This document shows positions 18,642 through 31,119 of a stretch of 64,000 nt of DNA, one piece after another (positions within the stretch are counted from its first letter, which is position 1; each line of letters opens with the position of its first letter). Source of the DNA: Novosphingopyxis iocasae (GTDB taxonomy: Bacteria; Pseudomonadota; Alphaproteobacteria; Sphingomonadales; Sphingomonadaceae); assembly GCF_014334095.1 (NCBI RefSeq), contig NZ_CP060495.1:519001-583000 (forward strand), given 5' to 3'. A program made the position numbers and the translations under genes. The notes below the pieces were generated by a model. The model had not been told where the DNA came from. It was given only the letters and a program-made list of their open reading frames with translations, and did not search any database.

Positions 18642-19583
18642 TTACTCCACCCGCACCGCGTTCAGCCCGTAACGTTTCAGCTGATCCTGCACGCTGTCGG
18701 CGCCCGCAAGGTGCCCTGAACCCACGGCAAGAAACACCGTGCCGGGCTGCTCCAGCCGATGGTCGATCCACTTGGCCCAGTTCTCGTTACGCTGGGTCAG
18801 CATCGCCTTGCGCAGCACCGGATCGTTCATGCCCTCGTTGAGGAGTTCGGCCAGCTTCTCCGGCTCGCCCGCGGCCCAGTCGGACACCATTTCATCCATC
18901 GCCTCGTCCGCATCGGGCAAGGTGTCGACGGTCTCGTTCAGCCATTTCACCTGGCTCGTCATCGGCAGGCTGTCGAGAAAGCCGAGCTGTTCCTCCATGG
19001 TCTCCAGCCCGATCATCGGCTTGTGCGCGGCCTTTGCCTTGGCCTGCAAAATGTTCTCGACACCGCTATTGGGATCGAACCCCGCCTTGGCAAAGCCCAG
19101 CAGCGACAGATTCATGGTCGCCAGCCACGGCTCGAAGCTGTCGAACGTGGGGTAGGGGATGCCGAAGCTGGTGAGCGCGGCCTCGTACTGGCTGCGGTCC
19201 TCACCCTCCAGCCGGTCACGCAGCTTTACGCCCGTCTGATCGGTGCCGAGCCGCTGGAACGTGGCCACGGTCGCTGCCTGATCGTCGCCGGGCAGCACTT
19301 CGAACACCGCGCTGTCGCTGGCATCCCAGGCGGCCTTCACCGGCCCGGCGAACCAGTCGATCCCCGGCTTCAGCATATGCACCGTGCCGAAAAGATAGAT
19401 TTTGGTGTCGTCGTCCTCAACCAGCCACAAGGCCGGATCGGCCTGCACCGTCGTAGGCGCCGCCTCACCGGCGGCAGCCGCCACTGGCGCCGCCGCTTCC
19501 TGCGCCTGAGCGCCGCCGAAGCCGATCAGTCCAAGCCCCAGAGCACCGGCCAGAGCGGATTTGCGAAAATGGGCGAAGGTCAT
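18642..19583 (-). CDS. TraB/GumN family periplasmic protein (copy 2)
   Basis: 313 residues with a signal peptide cleaved after about AQAQE; there is no lipobox, unlike copy 1. The same landmarks occur in order: [37 protein letters not shown], and [20 protein letters not shown] with a C-terminal LNAVRVE. Copy 1 ends YKVVRVQ, so the two align to the last residue. It is divergent from glyQ across a 222-base region that should hold both promoters. The soluble/lipid-anchored pair suggests division of labour in the envelope, but that is inference. Confidence 0.85.
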   Translation of the reverse strand: MTFAHFRKSALAGALGLGLIGFGGAQAQEAAAPVAAAAGEAAPTTVQADPALWLVEDDDTKIYLFGTVHMLKPGIDWFAGPVKAAWDASDSAVFEVLPGDDQAATVATFQRLGTDQTGVKLRDRLEGEDRSQYEAALTSFGIPYPTFDSFEPWLATMNLSLLGFAKAGFDPNSGVENILQAKAKAAHKPMIGLETMEEQLGFLDSLPMTSQVKWLNETVDTLPDADEAMDEMVSDWAAGEPEKLAELLNEGMNDPVLRKAMLTQRNENWAKWIDHRLEQPGTVFLAVGSGHLAGADSVQDQLKRYGLNAVRVE

Positions 19584-19805
19584 CGGAACAGCTCCTCGGT
19601 AAACGCTCGGCTCAACATAGGGAGAGCGTTCTCGCGTTTCGATATCCCCGGCCGACCCGATGCGATATTTCGCGCCTATGTGAGCGAGGCGGCTTCAGAC
19701 AGCTCTCGTCCTGGGACTATCGCCTGCGCCGCCCGGCTTGACCGTTCCGGGGCCATCCGCCAAGGCGGGCGCCGTCATCTGTCTCGCGCGTGCGAAAGGA
19801 AAAAC

Positions 19806-20717
19806 GTGGCCGCTACGCCGCCCGAAAAGCCGCTATGCTTTCAGGACATGATCCTGACGCTTCACAATTACTGGAGCGCGCAGGGCTGCCTGATCCTGCA
19901 GCCTTATGATCTGGAAATGGGCGCGGGGACTTTTCATACCGCGACCACGCTGCGCGCGCTGGGGCCGGACCCGTGGCGCGCCGCGTTCGTGCAGCCCTGC
20001 CGCCGCCCGACCGACGGGCGCTATGGCGAGAACCCCAACCGGCTTCAGCATTATTACCAGTATCAGGTGATCCTTAAGCCATCGCCGGAAAATCTGCAGC
20101 AGCTCTATGTAGACAGTCTGGTCGCGATCGGCATCGATCCGCTGCTCCATGACATCCGCTTCGTGGAGGATGACTGGGAAAGCCCCACGCTGGGCGCATG
20201 GGGCCTGGGCTGGGAAGTCTGGTGCGATGGGATGGAGGTGACGCAGTTCACCTATTTCCAGCAGATGGGCGGTTATGACTGCAAGCCCGTGTCCGGTGAG
20301 CTCACCTACGGGCTGGAGCGGCTGGCCATGTACATCCAGGGCGTCGACAGCGTCTACGATCTGGATTTCAACGGCCACGGCGTGACTTACGGCGATGTCT
20401 TCTTGGAGAATGAGAAGCAGATGAGTGCCTGGAACTTCGAACATGCCGATACCGAGGCGCTGTTCGATCTGTTCCGCAAGGCGACGGCGGAGAGCGAGAA
20501 TTGCCTCAACGCCAAGCTGTCGATCCCGGCCTATGAGCAGGCGGTGAAGGCCAGCCATGTGTTCAACCTATTGCAGGCCCGCGGCGTCATCTCTGTCGCC
20601 GAACGCGCCGCCTATATGGGCCGCGTCCGCGATCTCGCGAAGGGCGCTTGCGAAGCGCATATCGAGCGGCACACGCCCGACTGGACGGCGCGCTATCCCG
20701 ACTGGAGCGTGGCATGA
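19806..20717 (+). CDS. glyQ: glycyl-tRNA synthetase alpha subunit
   Basis: 303 residues from a GTG at 19806, chosen because AAAGGA lies five bases upstream and the family typically has about ten residues before the [11 protein letters not shown] motif. Class II marks are [38 protein letters not shown] (motif 2) and [17 protein letters not shown] (motif 3). This subunit makes glycyl-adenylate and charges tRNA-Gly together with GlyS. The stop overlaps the glyS start in an ATGA. Confidence 0.96.
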   Translation: MAATPPEKPLCFQDMILTLHNYWSAQGCLILQPYDLEMGAGTFHTATTLRALGPDPWRAAFVQPCRRPTDGRYGENPNRLQHYYQYQVILKPSPENLQQLYVDSLVAIGIDPLLHDIRFVEDDWESPTLGAWGLGWEVWCDGMEVTQFTYFQQMGGYDCKPVSGELTYGLERLAMYIQGVDSVYDLDFNGHGVTYGDVFLENEKQMSAWNFEHADTEALFDLFRKATAESENCLNAKLSIPAYEQAVKASHVFNLLQARGVISVAERAAYMGRVRDLAKGACEAHIERHTPDWTARYPDWSVA

Positions 20718-22951
20718 CCGATTTCCTGCTCGAACTGCGATCGGAAGAAATTCCGGCGCGCATGCAGAAGGGTGCGCGCGCGGAGCTGGAAAAGCTGTTC
20801 CGCGCCAAGCTGGGCGAGGCGGGGCTCACCGCATCCGCCATCACCGTCTATTCCACGCCGCGGCGTTTGGCCTTGATTGCGAAGGGTTTGGCGGACGAAA
20901 CGCAGGCGGTTTCCGAAGAGCGCAAGGGCCCGCGCGCCGATGCGCCGGACAAGGCGATCGAGGGCTTTCTGCGCTCTACGGGTCTCACGCGCGATCAATT
21001 GGTCGAGCGCGAGGACAAGAAGGGCAACGCCGTCCTGTTCGCGGTGATCGAAACGCCCGGCCTCGCCACGCGCGACGTTCTGGCCGAGGCGATCCCGGCG
21101 ATCGTCCGCGAATTCTCCTGGCCGAAATCCATGCGCTGGGGCGCTGCCTCGCAGAGCACCGAGTCCCTGCGCTGGGTGCGTCCGCTCTCCGGTATCGTCG
21201 CCTTGTTCGGCGAGCAGGTTGTCGAGTGTGAGGTGCACGGGGTGACGTCCGGCGCGGTGACGCTAGGACACCGTTTCCATCATCGCGGCGATATCACCAT
21301 TGGTGACGCGGACGACTATGCGGTGAAGCTGCGCGCGGGCCATGTCATCGTCGATCACGAAGAGCGTGAGGCCATCGTGCGCGACGGTGCGACTAAGGCG
21401 GCTGCGGACGCAGGGCTTTCGTTGGTTGCGGACGAAGGGCTGGTGGTGGAAAATGCCGGCCTCACCGAATGGCCGGTGCCGCTGCTCGGCCGGTTCGACG
21501 CAGCCTTTCTGGATGTGCCGCAGGAGGTGATCCAGCTCACCGCGCGCGTGAACCAGAAATATTTCGTCTGCGAGGACGGGGAAGGTCACCTCGCCAACGC
21601 CTTCGTCTGCACCGCGAATATCGATGCGACGGACGGCGGCACGGCGCTGGTGGCAGGCAATGAAAAGGTGCTCGCCGCGCGGCTTTCGGACGCGAAATTC
21701 TTCTGGGATCTGGACCGCAAGACGCCGCTCGCGGTGCATGCCGAGAAGCTGAAAGACATCGTCTTCCACGAGAAGCTGGGCACCGTCGCCGACAAGGTGG
21801 ACCGCGTGGCCAAGCTCGCCCGCTGGCTGGTGGAAGAGGGGATTGTCGGGGATGGCAAGCCTGAAATCGCTGATCTGGCACAGAAGGCTGCCGAGCTGTG
21901 CAAGGCCGATCTGGTCACCGAGATGGTCGGCGAATTCCCCGAACTTCAGGGCCTTATGGGCGGTTATTATGCCGCCGCCGAGGGTCTGGGCCCGCGCGTC
22001 GCCGCCGCGATCCGCGATCATTACAAGCCGGTGGGGCAGGGTGACGATGTGCCCACCGCGCCGGTGACGGTGGCGGTGAGCCTGGCGGACAAGCTGGATA
22101 CGCTGATTGCTTTTTTCCTTATCGAAGAGAGGCCGAGCGGGTCGCGAGATCCATTCGCGCTGCGAAGGGCCACGCTTTCTATCATAGCTCTGGTGATTAG
22201 GTCCGGTCTGAAGCTACCGATAGAGCGTGTTTGCCACGTCATGACCGCTGTACTCCTAAGTGACCGTTATGTGATCCAGCAATCTGCGAAGATCGATACG
22301 GTAGAGGAGTTGGCCGAAATCTTGGGTGATGCCGTTGATACTTCTTCGCGGGAAAAGTTGCTCGAGGAAGCGTTTTCGCCGGAATCGCTCAAGGACGCGG
22401 GCGCGACCTCTTGGGCAAACTTTGGCCATAGGACGACCACTGAAGTCCTCGACTTCTTCGCAGACCGCCTGAAAGTGCAGCAACGCGAGGCAGGCGTCCG
22501 CCACGATCTCATCGACGCGGTGTTCGCGCTCGGCGGGGAGGACGATCTCGTCCGTCTGCTCGCCCGCGTGAAGGCGCTGCAGGCGTTTGTCGAGACGCCG
22601 GAGGGCACGGACCTGATCGCCGGATACAAGCGCGCGTCCAATATCCTGAAGAAGGGAGAAGTTTCGGCGGCGGAACAGCAAAACCTGTCCTACACGCCTG
22701 AAGCTGCGGAAAAGGCCCTGATCGATTCGCTGGCCGAGGCCGAGCCGCGCGCCCGCTCCGCTGTCAACGCGGAGAATTTCGAGGGCGCGATGGCTGCACT
22801 GGCATCTCTGCGCGATCCGATCGACCGCTTTTTCGAGGAGGTGACGGTGAACGATGAGGACGAGACCAAGCGCGCCGCGCGCCACGCCTTGCTCGCGCGC
22901 TTCCGGGCTGCCGTTAACCAGGTTGCCGATTTCTCTAAGATCGAAGGATAA
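20714..22951 (+). CDS. glyS: glycyl-tRNA synthetase beta subunit
   Basis: 745 residues from the ATG at 20714 ([20 protein letters not shown]), overlapping glyQ by four bases. Family marks are [66 protein letters not shown] and [17 protein letters not shown]. The subunit binds tRNA-Gly and supplies the anticodon domain. It is longer than the E. coli protein (about 689). An extra segment of roughly 70-80 residues (about 492-570) sits between FALRRATL and FFADRLKVQ, and its codons (22100-22440) are richer in A and T than the rest. A decayed copy of its 3' end lies at 23772-23930. Confidence 0.95.
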   Translation: MTDFLLELRSEEIPARMQKGARAELEKLFRAKLGEAGLTASAITVYSTPRRLALIAKGLADETQAVSEERKGPRADAPDKAIEGFLRSTGLTRDQLVEREDKKGNAVLFAVIETPGLATRDVLAEAIPAIVREFSWPKSMRWGAASQSTESLRWVRPLSGIVALFGEQVVECEVHGVTSGAVTLGHRFHHRGDITIGDADDYAVKLRAGHVIVDHEEREAIVRDGATKAAADAGLSLVADEGLVVENAGLTEWPVPLLGRFDAAFLDVPQEVIQLTARVNQKYFVCEDGEGHLANAFVCTANIDATDGGTALVAGNEKVLAARLSDAKFFWDLDRKTPLAVHAEKLKDIVFHEKLGTVADKVDRVAKLARWLVEEGIVGDGKPEIADLAQKAAELCKADLVTEMVGEFPELQGLMGGYYAAAEGLGPRVAAAIRDHYKPVGQGDDVPTAPVTVAVSLADKLDTLIAFFLIEERPSGSRDPFALRRATLSIIALVIRSGLKLPIERVCHVMTAVLLSDRYVIQQSAKIDTVEELAEILGDAVDTSSREKLLEEAFSPESLKDAGATSWANFGHRTTTEVLDFFADRLKVQQREAGVRHDLIDAVFALGGEDDLVRLLARVKALQAFVETPEGTDLIAGYKRASNILKKGEVSAAEQQNLSYTPEAAEKALIDSLAEAEPRARSAVNAENFEGAMAALASLRDPIDRFFEEVTVNDEDETKRAARHALLARFRAAVNQVADFSKIEG

Positions 22952-22958
22952 GGCCTTG

Positions 22959-22990
22959 AAAAAGGGGCGGGCGTCTGTCCGCCCCCTTTT
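22959..22990 (+). terminator. rho-independent terminator after glyS
   Basis: AAAAGGGGCGG and CCGCCCCCTTTT pair around an eight-base loop with a single-base bulge, seven bases after the glyS stop. The TTTT tract on the plus strand and the AAAA on the left arm allow it to end transcription from both sides. It lies between the convergent glyS and the lipoprotein gene. Confidence 0.75.
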
Positions 22991-23005
22991 CGGCTATCGC
23001 CGGTT

Positions 23006-23551
23006 TCAGCCCGGCATTTTCACCGATGAAGACAGCCGCGACATGACATCGGCGGCATTGAAATAGGTCTTGCCGCCCGCGCTGTTCGTCAGCCGAATGG
23101 TGGCGTGGGCATCGTAATTGTTCACGCTGGTCAAATCGACGCTATTGTCCCAGTTCGCCGTCGTCCACGGGTTCCAATCATAGGCACCGAACGGCCCGTA
23201 CAGCGTGTAATAAGGCGAAAATCCGGGATAGAGCCCACGGCCGATGGCGGGCGTTACGTCCACCATGTCGGTATCGTCCGTGGTGGCATTCATCAGGGTG
23301 AAGCCGGCAAAGCCCTTTTGCTGCGCAAGCTGCGCGGCGCGATAGAGCAGATAATTGTCGACCGTGGCCCGGCTGGTCAGATTATTGCCCTTGAAATTGA
23401 CCTGATAGACATTGTTGCCGACCATCATGTCGCTGTAGCCGTCCGCCATCGCCGATGCGCTGGCCGGCTGATAGGGGGTGGCCGCACAACCACCGAGAAG
23501 CGCCACGGGCAAGGTGGCAGCAAGGAAGAGGGTAAGAGTCTTCTTTTTCAT
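23006..23551 (-). CDS. CC0125/CC1285-type lipoprotein
   Basis: 181 residues with a signal peptide and lipobox (ALLGGC). The mature part has the pattern ADGYSDMMVGNNVYQVNFKG, then TVDNYLLYRAAQLAQQKGF, which I recall from the alphaproteobacterial lipoprotein family named after Caulobacter CC0125/CC1285. A Tyr/Pro/Gly-rich section (PGFSPYYTLYGPFGAYDW) and a C-terminal strand-rich part follow. Envelope-located, function unknown. It is the only minus-strand gene between glyS and ppdK and looks inserted there, since repeats and a glyS remnant flank its promoter side. Confidence 0.75.
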   Translation of the reverse strand: MKKKTLTLFLAATLPVALLGGCAATPYQPASASAMADGYSDMMVGNNVYQVNFKGNNLTSRATVDNYLLYRAAQLAQQKGFAGFTLMNATTDDTDMVDVTPAIGRGLYPGFSPYYTLYGPFGAYDWNPWTTANWDNSVDLTSVNNYDAHATIRLTNSAGGKTYFNAADVMSRLSSSVKMPG

Positions 23552-23675
23552 TGTTATGACCTTTCATGCCTTGGCTTTGGCCAATTCATGCGTTGGCCGC
23601 AGCCGATACGATAAATCTTTATTTCGACTGTTGGTTCCTGTCCGTCAGTGGTCTTTTGTTCTTTCCGGCGCCGCA

Positions 23676-23763
23676 AATTTGCCAGTCCCTCCGGCACTGG
23701 ATAGGCCGGGAATTTGCCAGTGCCTCCGACACTGGCTAGGGCTGTCCACCGGGCAGTGGACAG
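23676..23763. repeat. two 28-base direct repeats plus a hairpin
   Basis: 23676-23703 and 23711-23738 are near-identical copies (AATTTGCCAGT, one variable base, CCTCCG, one variable base, CACTGG), spaced 35 bases apart. Each can fold, the second perfectly as CCAGTG-CCTCCGA-CACTGG (23717-23735). Just beyond, CTGTCCAC and GTGGACAG pair across six bases (23742-23763). GGACAGG at 23758-23764 can instead pair with CCTGTCC at 23776-23782, so two folds compete. I recall similar intergenic sequence in sphingomonads, but cannot confirm it. Confidence 0.7.
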
Positions 23764-23771
23764 GGGGGCAA

Positions 23772-23930
23772 AAAACCTGTCCTACACGCCCGTAAATGCG
23801 GCAGAAGATCAGGCTGATTCGATTGCCGCGGACGCGTCGCGCGCGCGTTGGCGCTGCCGTGGGGAATGCGAGGAGATGACGGTGAACGATAAGGATGCAG
23901 ACCGGCGCACCGCGCGCGTCGCCCTTTTCC
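23772..23930 (+). pseudogene. decayed, internally deleted copy of the glyS 3' end
   Basis: The 19 bases at 23772-23790 equal 22680-22698 in glyS, and the 14 bases at 23877-23890 equal 22842-22855. The intervening part is 57 bases shorter, exactly 19 codons. In one frame it reads NLSYTP, then EEMTVNDKDADRRTARVAL, against NLSYTP and [19 protein letters not shown] in GlyS. Between and after these blocks similarity fades. This is a remnant of the glyS tail and not a gene. Confidence 0.8.
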
Positions 23931-24087
23931 CGCCGCTCGCCCTTGGCACAGGCTCCATTAGCGCAAATCGGCGGCCGATCATGAGTGCCAGATTTCTCCC
24001 ACAGGACAGTGTGAAGCGTGTGAAGCTTCGTTGCACCGGCCCGACCAACCCGAACTCCCAAAGCACAGACTCCAAAGGAGCCGACCG

Positions 24088-26778
<2,691 letters not shown>

Positions 26779-26863
26779 GAGCGATCGCCGCCTTTAATCC
26801 CGCCGCCGCTTCGTTATAGAGAGCGGTGATGCGCCCCACCGCAGCTCCTAACCGGATCGCCGC

Positions 26864-28159
26864 ATGAAACCGATCACCCGCAACCGTGCCCGCGCCATGA
26901 TGCGCGCGCATGGGCCCCAATCGCTGGTCTTCCGCCGCCGCGTCGCGATCGGTGCCGGTGCGATCGCGATCGGTGTCGTGGCACTCTTGTTCGCCGATGT
27001 AAGCGACTGGGTGGCGGGCCGGTTCACCGCGTTTCACGAAGCCTACCCCTATGTGCCGCTGGTCACGACCCCCTTGGGCTTCATCGTTCTGGTCTGGGCC
27101 ACCAACCGTTTCGCACCGATGGCGCGCGGATCGGGCATTCCACAGGTAATCGCGGCGAAGTCCGCCAGCTCCGGCACCATTGCGGCGCTGGTCTCCATGA
27201 AAACCGCTATCCTCAAGGCGCTGCTGACGCTCGGCGCGCTGCTGTGCGGGGGGTCCATCGGCCGTGAAGGGCCAACGGTACAGCTCGCCGCGGCAGTGAT
27301 GGCGCAGTGCCACAAGATCATGCGGATACCGATGCGCACCTCTATGTACATCGCAGGCGGCGCGGCGGGGGTGGCCGCGGCGTTCAACACGCCGCTTGCC
27401 GGAATAGCCTTTGCGATCGAGGAACTGGCCGCCGCTTACGAACAGCGCGTGACGCTGCTGGTGATGACCGCGATCCTGATCTCCGGCATGGTCGCGCAGG
27501 GGCTTTCGGGGGACTATATCTATTTCGGCGTCAACGGAGCAGCGCTATCTTTCAAGAGCGCGCTCATCGTCGCACCGCTGGCCGGCGCGTTGGGCGGGGT
27601 CACGGGGGGCTGCTTTTCGCGGCTTCTGATTGCCGCGTCGCAGAGCACCAGCCGCCTGGGATCCCAGATCGCGAAGCGTCCGCTTCTGGCTGCCGGCATA
27701 TGCGGGGTCATCGTGGCGGTGCTGGGCGTGGTCACACAGCTGACCTGGGGCACAGGCTATGATCCCGCGCGCGCCATGATCGAGGGGCGCAGCCTTCCCT
27801 TGTGGTTCGGTTTTGCCAAATTTGCGGCGACGCTGGCCACCGCGGTTGCGGGGCTGCCGGGCGGCATCTTCTCGCCCAGCCTCTCGACGGGCGCGGGCTT
27901 CGGCAACATGCTGCGCTTCATGTTCCCGGGCGAACCCGCAAGCGCGGTCGTGCTCCTCGGCATGGTCGCCTATTTCACCGGCGTTGTGCGCGCACCGCTG
28001 ACGGCCGTGATCATTCTTGCGGAAACCACCGTCAGCCGCGGCCTGATGATGCCGATGCTGGCGGCGGCACTGATCGCGAACCAGACCAGCCAGCTTGTCT
28101 GTCCGGACAAGCTTTACGAGACGCTGGCCCGCGGCTTCACCGGGCGATCGGAAAACTAA
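26864..28159 (+). CDS. ClC-family chloride channel or Cl-/H+ antiporter
   Basis: 431 residues with ten or more membrane segments. The three ClC selectivity-filter motifs are present: GSGIPQVI (usual GSGIP), GREGPTVQLAAAV (with the gating glutamate) and GGIFSPSLSTGAGFG (GxFxP). TGVVRAPLTAVIILAETT is the conserved late helix. The gating glutamate is kept, which fits an antiporter as in the E. coli protein; in the first motif, GSGIPE is GSGIPQ here. There is no cytoplasmic CBS domain. It may serve acid resistance or anion balance. It stands 85 bases after ppdK. Confidence 0.9.
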   Translation: MKPITRNRARAMMRAHGPQSLVFRRRVAIGAGAIAIGVVALLFADVSDWVAGRFTAFHEAYPYVPLVTTPLGFIVLVWATNRFAPMARGSGIPQVIAAKSASSGTIAALVSMKTAILKALLTLGALLCGGSIGREGPTVQLAAAVMAQCHKIMRIPMRTSMYIAGGAAGVAAAFNTPLAGIAFAIEELAAAYEQRVTLLVMTAILISGMVAQGLSGDYIYFGVNGAALSFKSALIVAPLAGALGGVTGGCFSRLLIAASQSTSRLGSQIAKRPLLAAGICGVIVAVLGVVTQLTWGTGYDPARAMIEGRSLPLWFGFAKFAATLATAVAGLPGGIFSPSLSTGAGFGNMLRFMFPGEPASAVVLLGMVAYFTGVVRAPLTAVIILAETTVSRGLMMPMLAAALIANQTSQLVCPDKLYETLARGFTGRSEN

Positions 28160-28223
28160 TGCAAAAAGGTTGGAATTAGTCCTTGCAAGGATGGCATCTG
28201 GACCGTATCAGCCGCCCTTCCAA

Positions 28224-28300
28224 GCGCCCGTAGCTCAGCTGGATAGAGCACCAGACTACGAATCTGGGGGCCGGAGGTTCGAATCCTTCCGGGCGCGCCA
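28224..28300 (+). tRNA. tRNA-Arg (anticodon ACG)
   Basis: A 77-base cloverleaf: acceptor GCGCCCG with CGGGCGC, discriminator G and encoded CCA. The D-arm is AGCTCAGCTGGATAGAGC. The anticodon arm is CAGA-CTACGAA-TCTG with anticodon ACG (wobble base read as inosine after editing). The T-arm is GGAGGTTCGAATCCTTCC. It lies 80 bases before a helicase gene on the same strand, and no integrated element follows it. Confidence 0.97.
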
Positions 28301-28379
28301 CTTTCCTGACAACGATCCAGTACAGCGCGCCGGCCAGATCGATCGGCACATCGCGGATCGTTGCACCTTATCGAGGCCC

Positions 28380-30251
28380 ATGCCCTTCAACGATATCGCC
28401 GCCCCGCTTGCCGAGGCGCTTGCCGCGCGCGGCTATGACAACCCCACCGCCGTGCAGGCCGCCGTTCTGGAAGACGAGGCTGCCGGGCGTGACCTGGTCG
28501 TTTCGGCGCAGACCGGCTCGGGCAAAACCATCGCTTTCGGCCTCGCCGTGGCCGCTGAGCTGATGGGTGAGGACAATCGTCTGGGCGTTGCTGCCGCCCC
28601 GCTGGCACTCGTGATCGCTCCGACCCGTGAGCTGGCTTTGCAGGTAAGCCGCGAACTTGGCTGGCTTTACGAAAAGGCCGGCGCCGTCATCGCTACCTGC
28701 GTCGGTGGCATGGACCCGGTCAAGGAACGCCGCGTACTGCGACAGGGCGCCCATATTGTGGTCGGCACGCCGGGGCGCCTGCGCGATCATTTCGAACGCA
28801 ACGGTCTCGATCTGTCCGACCTTCGCACCGCCGTCCTCGATGAAGCCGACGAGATGCTCGACATGGGCTTTCGCGACGATCTTGAGGAAATTCTCGACGG
28901 AACGCCGGATCAGCGCCGCACGCTGCTCTTTTCGGCTACCATGCCAAAGCCCATCGTGGCGCTGGCCAAGCGTTACCAGCGCGATGCCCTCCGCATCTCG
29001 ACTGTGGGCGAGGATCGCGGCCACGGCGATATCGCCTATCAGGCGGTGACAGTCGCGCCCCACGAAATCGAGCATGCGGTGGTGAACCTATTGCGCTTCC
29101 ATGACGCCGAGACGGCCATCGTCTTCTGCGCCACGCGTGAGAGCGTGCGCCGGATGCACGCCAGCCTTCAGGAACGCGGCTTTGCAGTCGTGGCGCTGTC
29201 GGGCGAGCATTCGCAATCCGAACGCAATCACGCCATGCAGGCGCTGCGTGACGGGCGTGCGCGCGTCTGTGTGGCCACCGATGTTGCGGCGCGTGGCATC
29301 GATCTGCCCGCGCTTAGCTTGGTAATCCATGCGGAGATTCCGCGCGATGCGGAGACGCTGCAGCACCGTTCCGGCCGCACCGGGCGTGCGGGTAATAAAG
29401 GCACCGCGGTGCTCGTGGTGCCCTATCCGCGCCGCCGCCGCGTGGAATCGATGCTGCGCGGTGCCAAGGTACAGGCGGATTGGATCGATGCCCCTACGCC
29501 AGAGGCGATCCGGGCGCAGGATCAGGAGCGCCTGCTCACGGCTTTGCTGGAGCCGGCCGATTATGATGAGGAAGAGCTTCGCCTGGCAGATCGACTGCTG
29601 GCCGAGCGCAGCCCGCGCGATATCGCGGCGGCACTGGTCCAGATCCACCGTGCAAAAATGCCAGCACCGGAAGAACTGATCGAAAACTCGCCCGAGGCGC
29701 GCAAGGAGGCGCAGAAAGAGCGCCACCGTCCCGGCTTCGAGGACATCATCTGGTTCCGCATGGATGCGGGGCGGCGGCAGAATGCCGATCCGCGCTGGAT
29801 CCTGCCGCTTCTGTGCCGCCGCGGGCACATCACCAAGAAAGACGTCGGGGCGATCCGTATCGGCCCGGACGAAACCTTCTTTCAAATTCCGCGCGCGGTC
29901 AGCGGCGATTTTGAGGCGGCGCTTCGTCGTACTGCCAATTCGGACGAGCAGGGCGATCCGCGCGACGACATTACGATCACCCAATCGCCCGAAGGTCCGG
30001 CGGAGCGGACCCGCCCCGGCCGCAAGCCGAAGCATGAGAGCAAGCCCGCAAACGCAGGGCGCCCCAAGCTGCACCGGAAAGAGGGCGGGGGAGATTTGCA
30101 GAACCAGCCTTCAGGCAAAACGTTCAAGCCGAAATTCGCCAAGGGGAAGGGCGGCGCAGGCAAACCCTTCGGCAAGGGTAAGTTCGATAAAGGCAAACGC
30201 GGCGGCGCTCCCAAAGGCGGTGCGAAACCATTCGCCAAAAAAGACCGGTAG
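28380..30251 (+). CDS. DEAD-box RNA helicase with a DbpA-type RNA-binding domain
   Basis: 623 residues from the ATG at 28380, with GAGG five bases upstream. The helicase core has, in order, SAQTGSGKT (motif I), PTRELALQV (Ia), TPGRL (Ib), LDEADEMLDMGF (II), FSATMP (III), VATDVAARGIDLP (V) and HRSGRTGRAG (VI). A DbpA-like C-terminal domain follows (FRMDAGRRQNADPRWILPLL and GHITKKDVGAIRIGPDETFF). It ends in a long Lys/Gly-rich tail (about 555-623, KPFGKGKFDKGKRGG). It likely acts in ribosome assembly or RNA turnover. Confidence 0.93.
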   Translation: MPFNDIAAPLAEALAARGYDNPTAVQAAVLEDEAAGRDLVVSAQTGSGKTIAFGLAVAAELMGEDNRLGVAAAPLALVIAPTRELALQVSRELGWLYEKAGAVIATCVGGMDPVKERRVLRQGAHIVVGTPGRLRDHFERNGLDLSDLRTAVLDEADEMLDMGFRDDLEEILDGTPDQRRTLLFSATMPKPIVALAKRYQRDALRISTVGEDRGHGDIAYQAVTVAPHEIEHAVVNLLRFHDAETAIVFCATRESVRRMHASLQERGFAVVALSGEHSQSERNHAMQALRDGRARVCVATDVAARGIDLPALSLVIHAEIPRDAETLQHRSGRTGRAGNKGTAVLVVPYPRRRRVESMLRGAKVQADWIDAPTPEAIRAQDQERLLTALLEPADYDEEELRLADRLLAERSPRDIAAALVQIHRAKMPAPEELIENSPEARKEAQKERHRPGFEDIIWFRMDAGRRQNADPRWILPLLCRRGHITKKDVGAIRIGPDETFFQIPRAVSGDFEAALRRTANSDEQGDPRDDITITQSPEGPAERTRPGRKPKHESKPANAGRPKLHRKEGGGDLQNQPSGKTFKPKFAKGKGGAGKPFGKGKFDKGKRGGAPKGGAKPFAKKDR

Positions 30252-30371
30252 GGCTTCACCGGCAGTTGAAGGCGCTGGCGAGCTGACTGCTCAAAGCGCT
30301 TTCGGGCTGCGCAGGCCCTTGCCCGACCGGGACTGGCGCGATAGCGCTGCGGGCCGGAAAAGGAGCGTGAA

Positions 30372-30992
30372 ATGAGCGAATTCGATCATGCGGTAGACGG
30401 CGATCTGGTGCGTGCGCCGGACGGCAAGATAGCGGTGCCGCAGGATGTTCAGGACGCGATCCGCACGCTCATCCGCTGGACCGGCGACGACCCGGATCGC
30501 GAGGGTCTGCTCGATACCCCTAAGCGCGTTGGACGTGCCTGGAAAGAATATTGCCAGGGCTATGAAGAGGACCCGGGCGTGCATCTCTCGCGCACGTTCG
30601 AGGAAGTGGGCGGCTATGACGAACTTGTACTGCTGAAGGACATTCCCTTTCAGTCGCACTGCGAACACCACATGGCCCCGATTATCGGCAAGGCGCACAT
30701 CGCCTATATGCCCACGGACCGAGTGGTCGGTATCTCCAAGCTAGCGCGCGTGCTGCACGGCTATGCCCGTCGTTTGCAGGTGCAGGAGCGCCTGACGGCC
30801 GAAGTGGCGCAGTGCATTCAGGACCAACTGAACCCGAGCGGTGTCGCAGTGGTGATCGAGGCCAGCCACGCCTGCATGACGGCGCGCGGCGTGCGCACAC
30901 CGGGCGTGTCGATGGTCACCAGTCGGCTGCTGGGCGTGTTCCTGGACGATCAGCGCAGCCGCAAGGAAGTCATGAGCCTGATGGGCTATTGA
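30372..30992 (+). CDS. folE: GTP cyclohydrolase I
   Basis: 206 residues. It converts GTP to dihydroneopterin triphosphate, the first step of folate (and other pterin) synthesis. The zinc-binding and catalytic residues are visible in FQSHCEHHMAPIIGKAHIAY (Cys and His) and in EASHACMTARGVRTPG (second Cys). VVGISKLARVLHGYARRLQV is the QueF/FolE family signature. AAAAGGAG precedes the ATG by six bases. The length is normal. The folC gene for a later folate step is elsewhere, at 54868. Confidence 0.97.
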   Translation: MSEFDHAVDGDLVRAPDGKIAVPQDVQDAIRTLIRWTGDDPDREGLLDTPKRVGRAWKEYCQGYEEDPGVHLSRTFEEVGGYDELVLLKDIPFQSHCEHHMAPIIGKAHIAYMPTDRVVGISKLARVLHGYARRLQVQERLTAEVAQCIQDQLNPSGVAVVIEASHACMTARGVRTPGVSMVTSRLLGVFLDDQRSRKEVMSLMGY

Positions 30993-31119
30993 TCCGCTAC
31001 GTTTGGGTTTCACGCAGAACGCGGGCTTTAGCGAAAAGTTAACGTGGCTGGGAACCTTAGCGACTTCGCTTCCGTTCATCGCACATCAAGCAAATGACTT
31101 GTGCACGAGAGAACAGGAA

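Larger units (their letters stand above)
23552..24087. other. 536-base gap with repeats and a glyS tail remnant
   Basis: No intact gene. The stretch holds the promoter side of the minus-strand lipoprotein (23552-23675), two 28-base direct repeats and a hairpin (23676-23763), a decayed piece homologous to the glyS 3' end (23772-about 23930) and the leader of ppdK with its AAAGGAG binding site just before 24088. An open frame runs through 23714-24091 on the plus strand, but most of it is the remnant and the repeats. Confidence 0.7.

Noticed and set aside
28224-28300. Integrated element at tRNA-Arg
   Set aside because: The helicase gene begins 80 bases after the tRNA and there is no integrase, broken gene or composition change.
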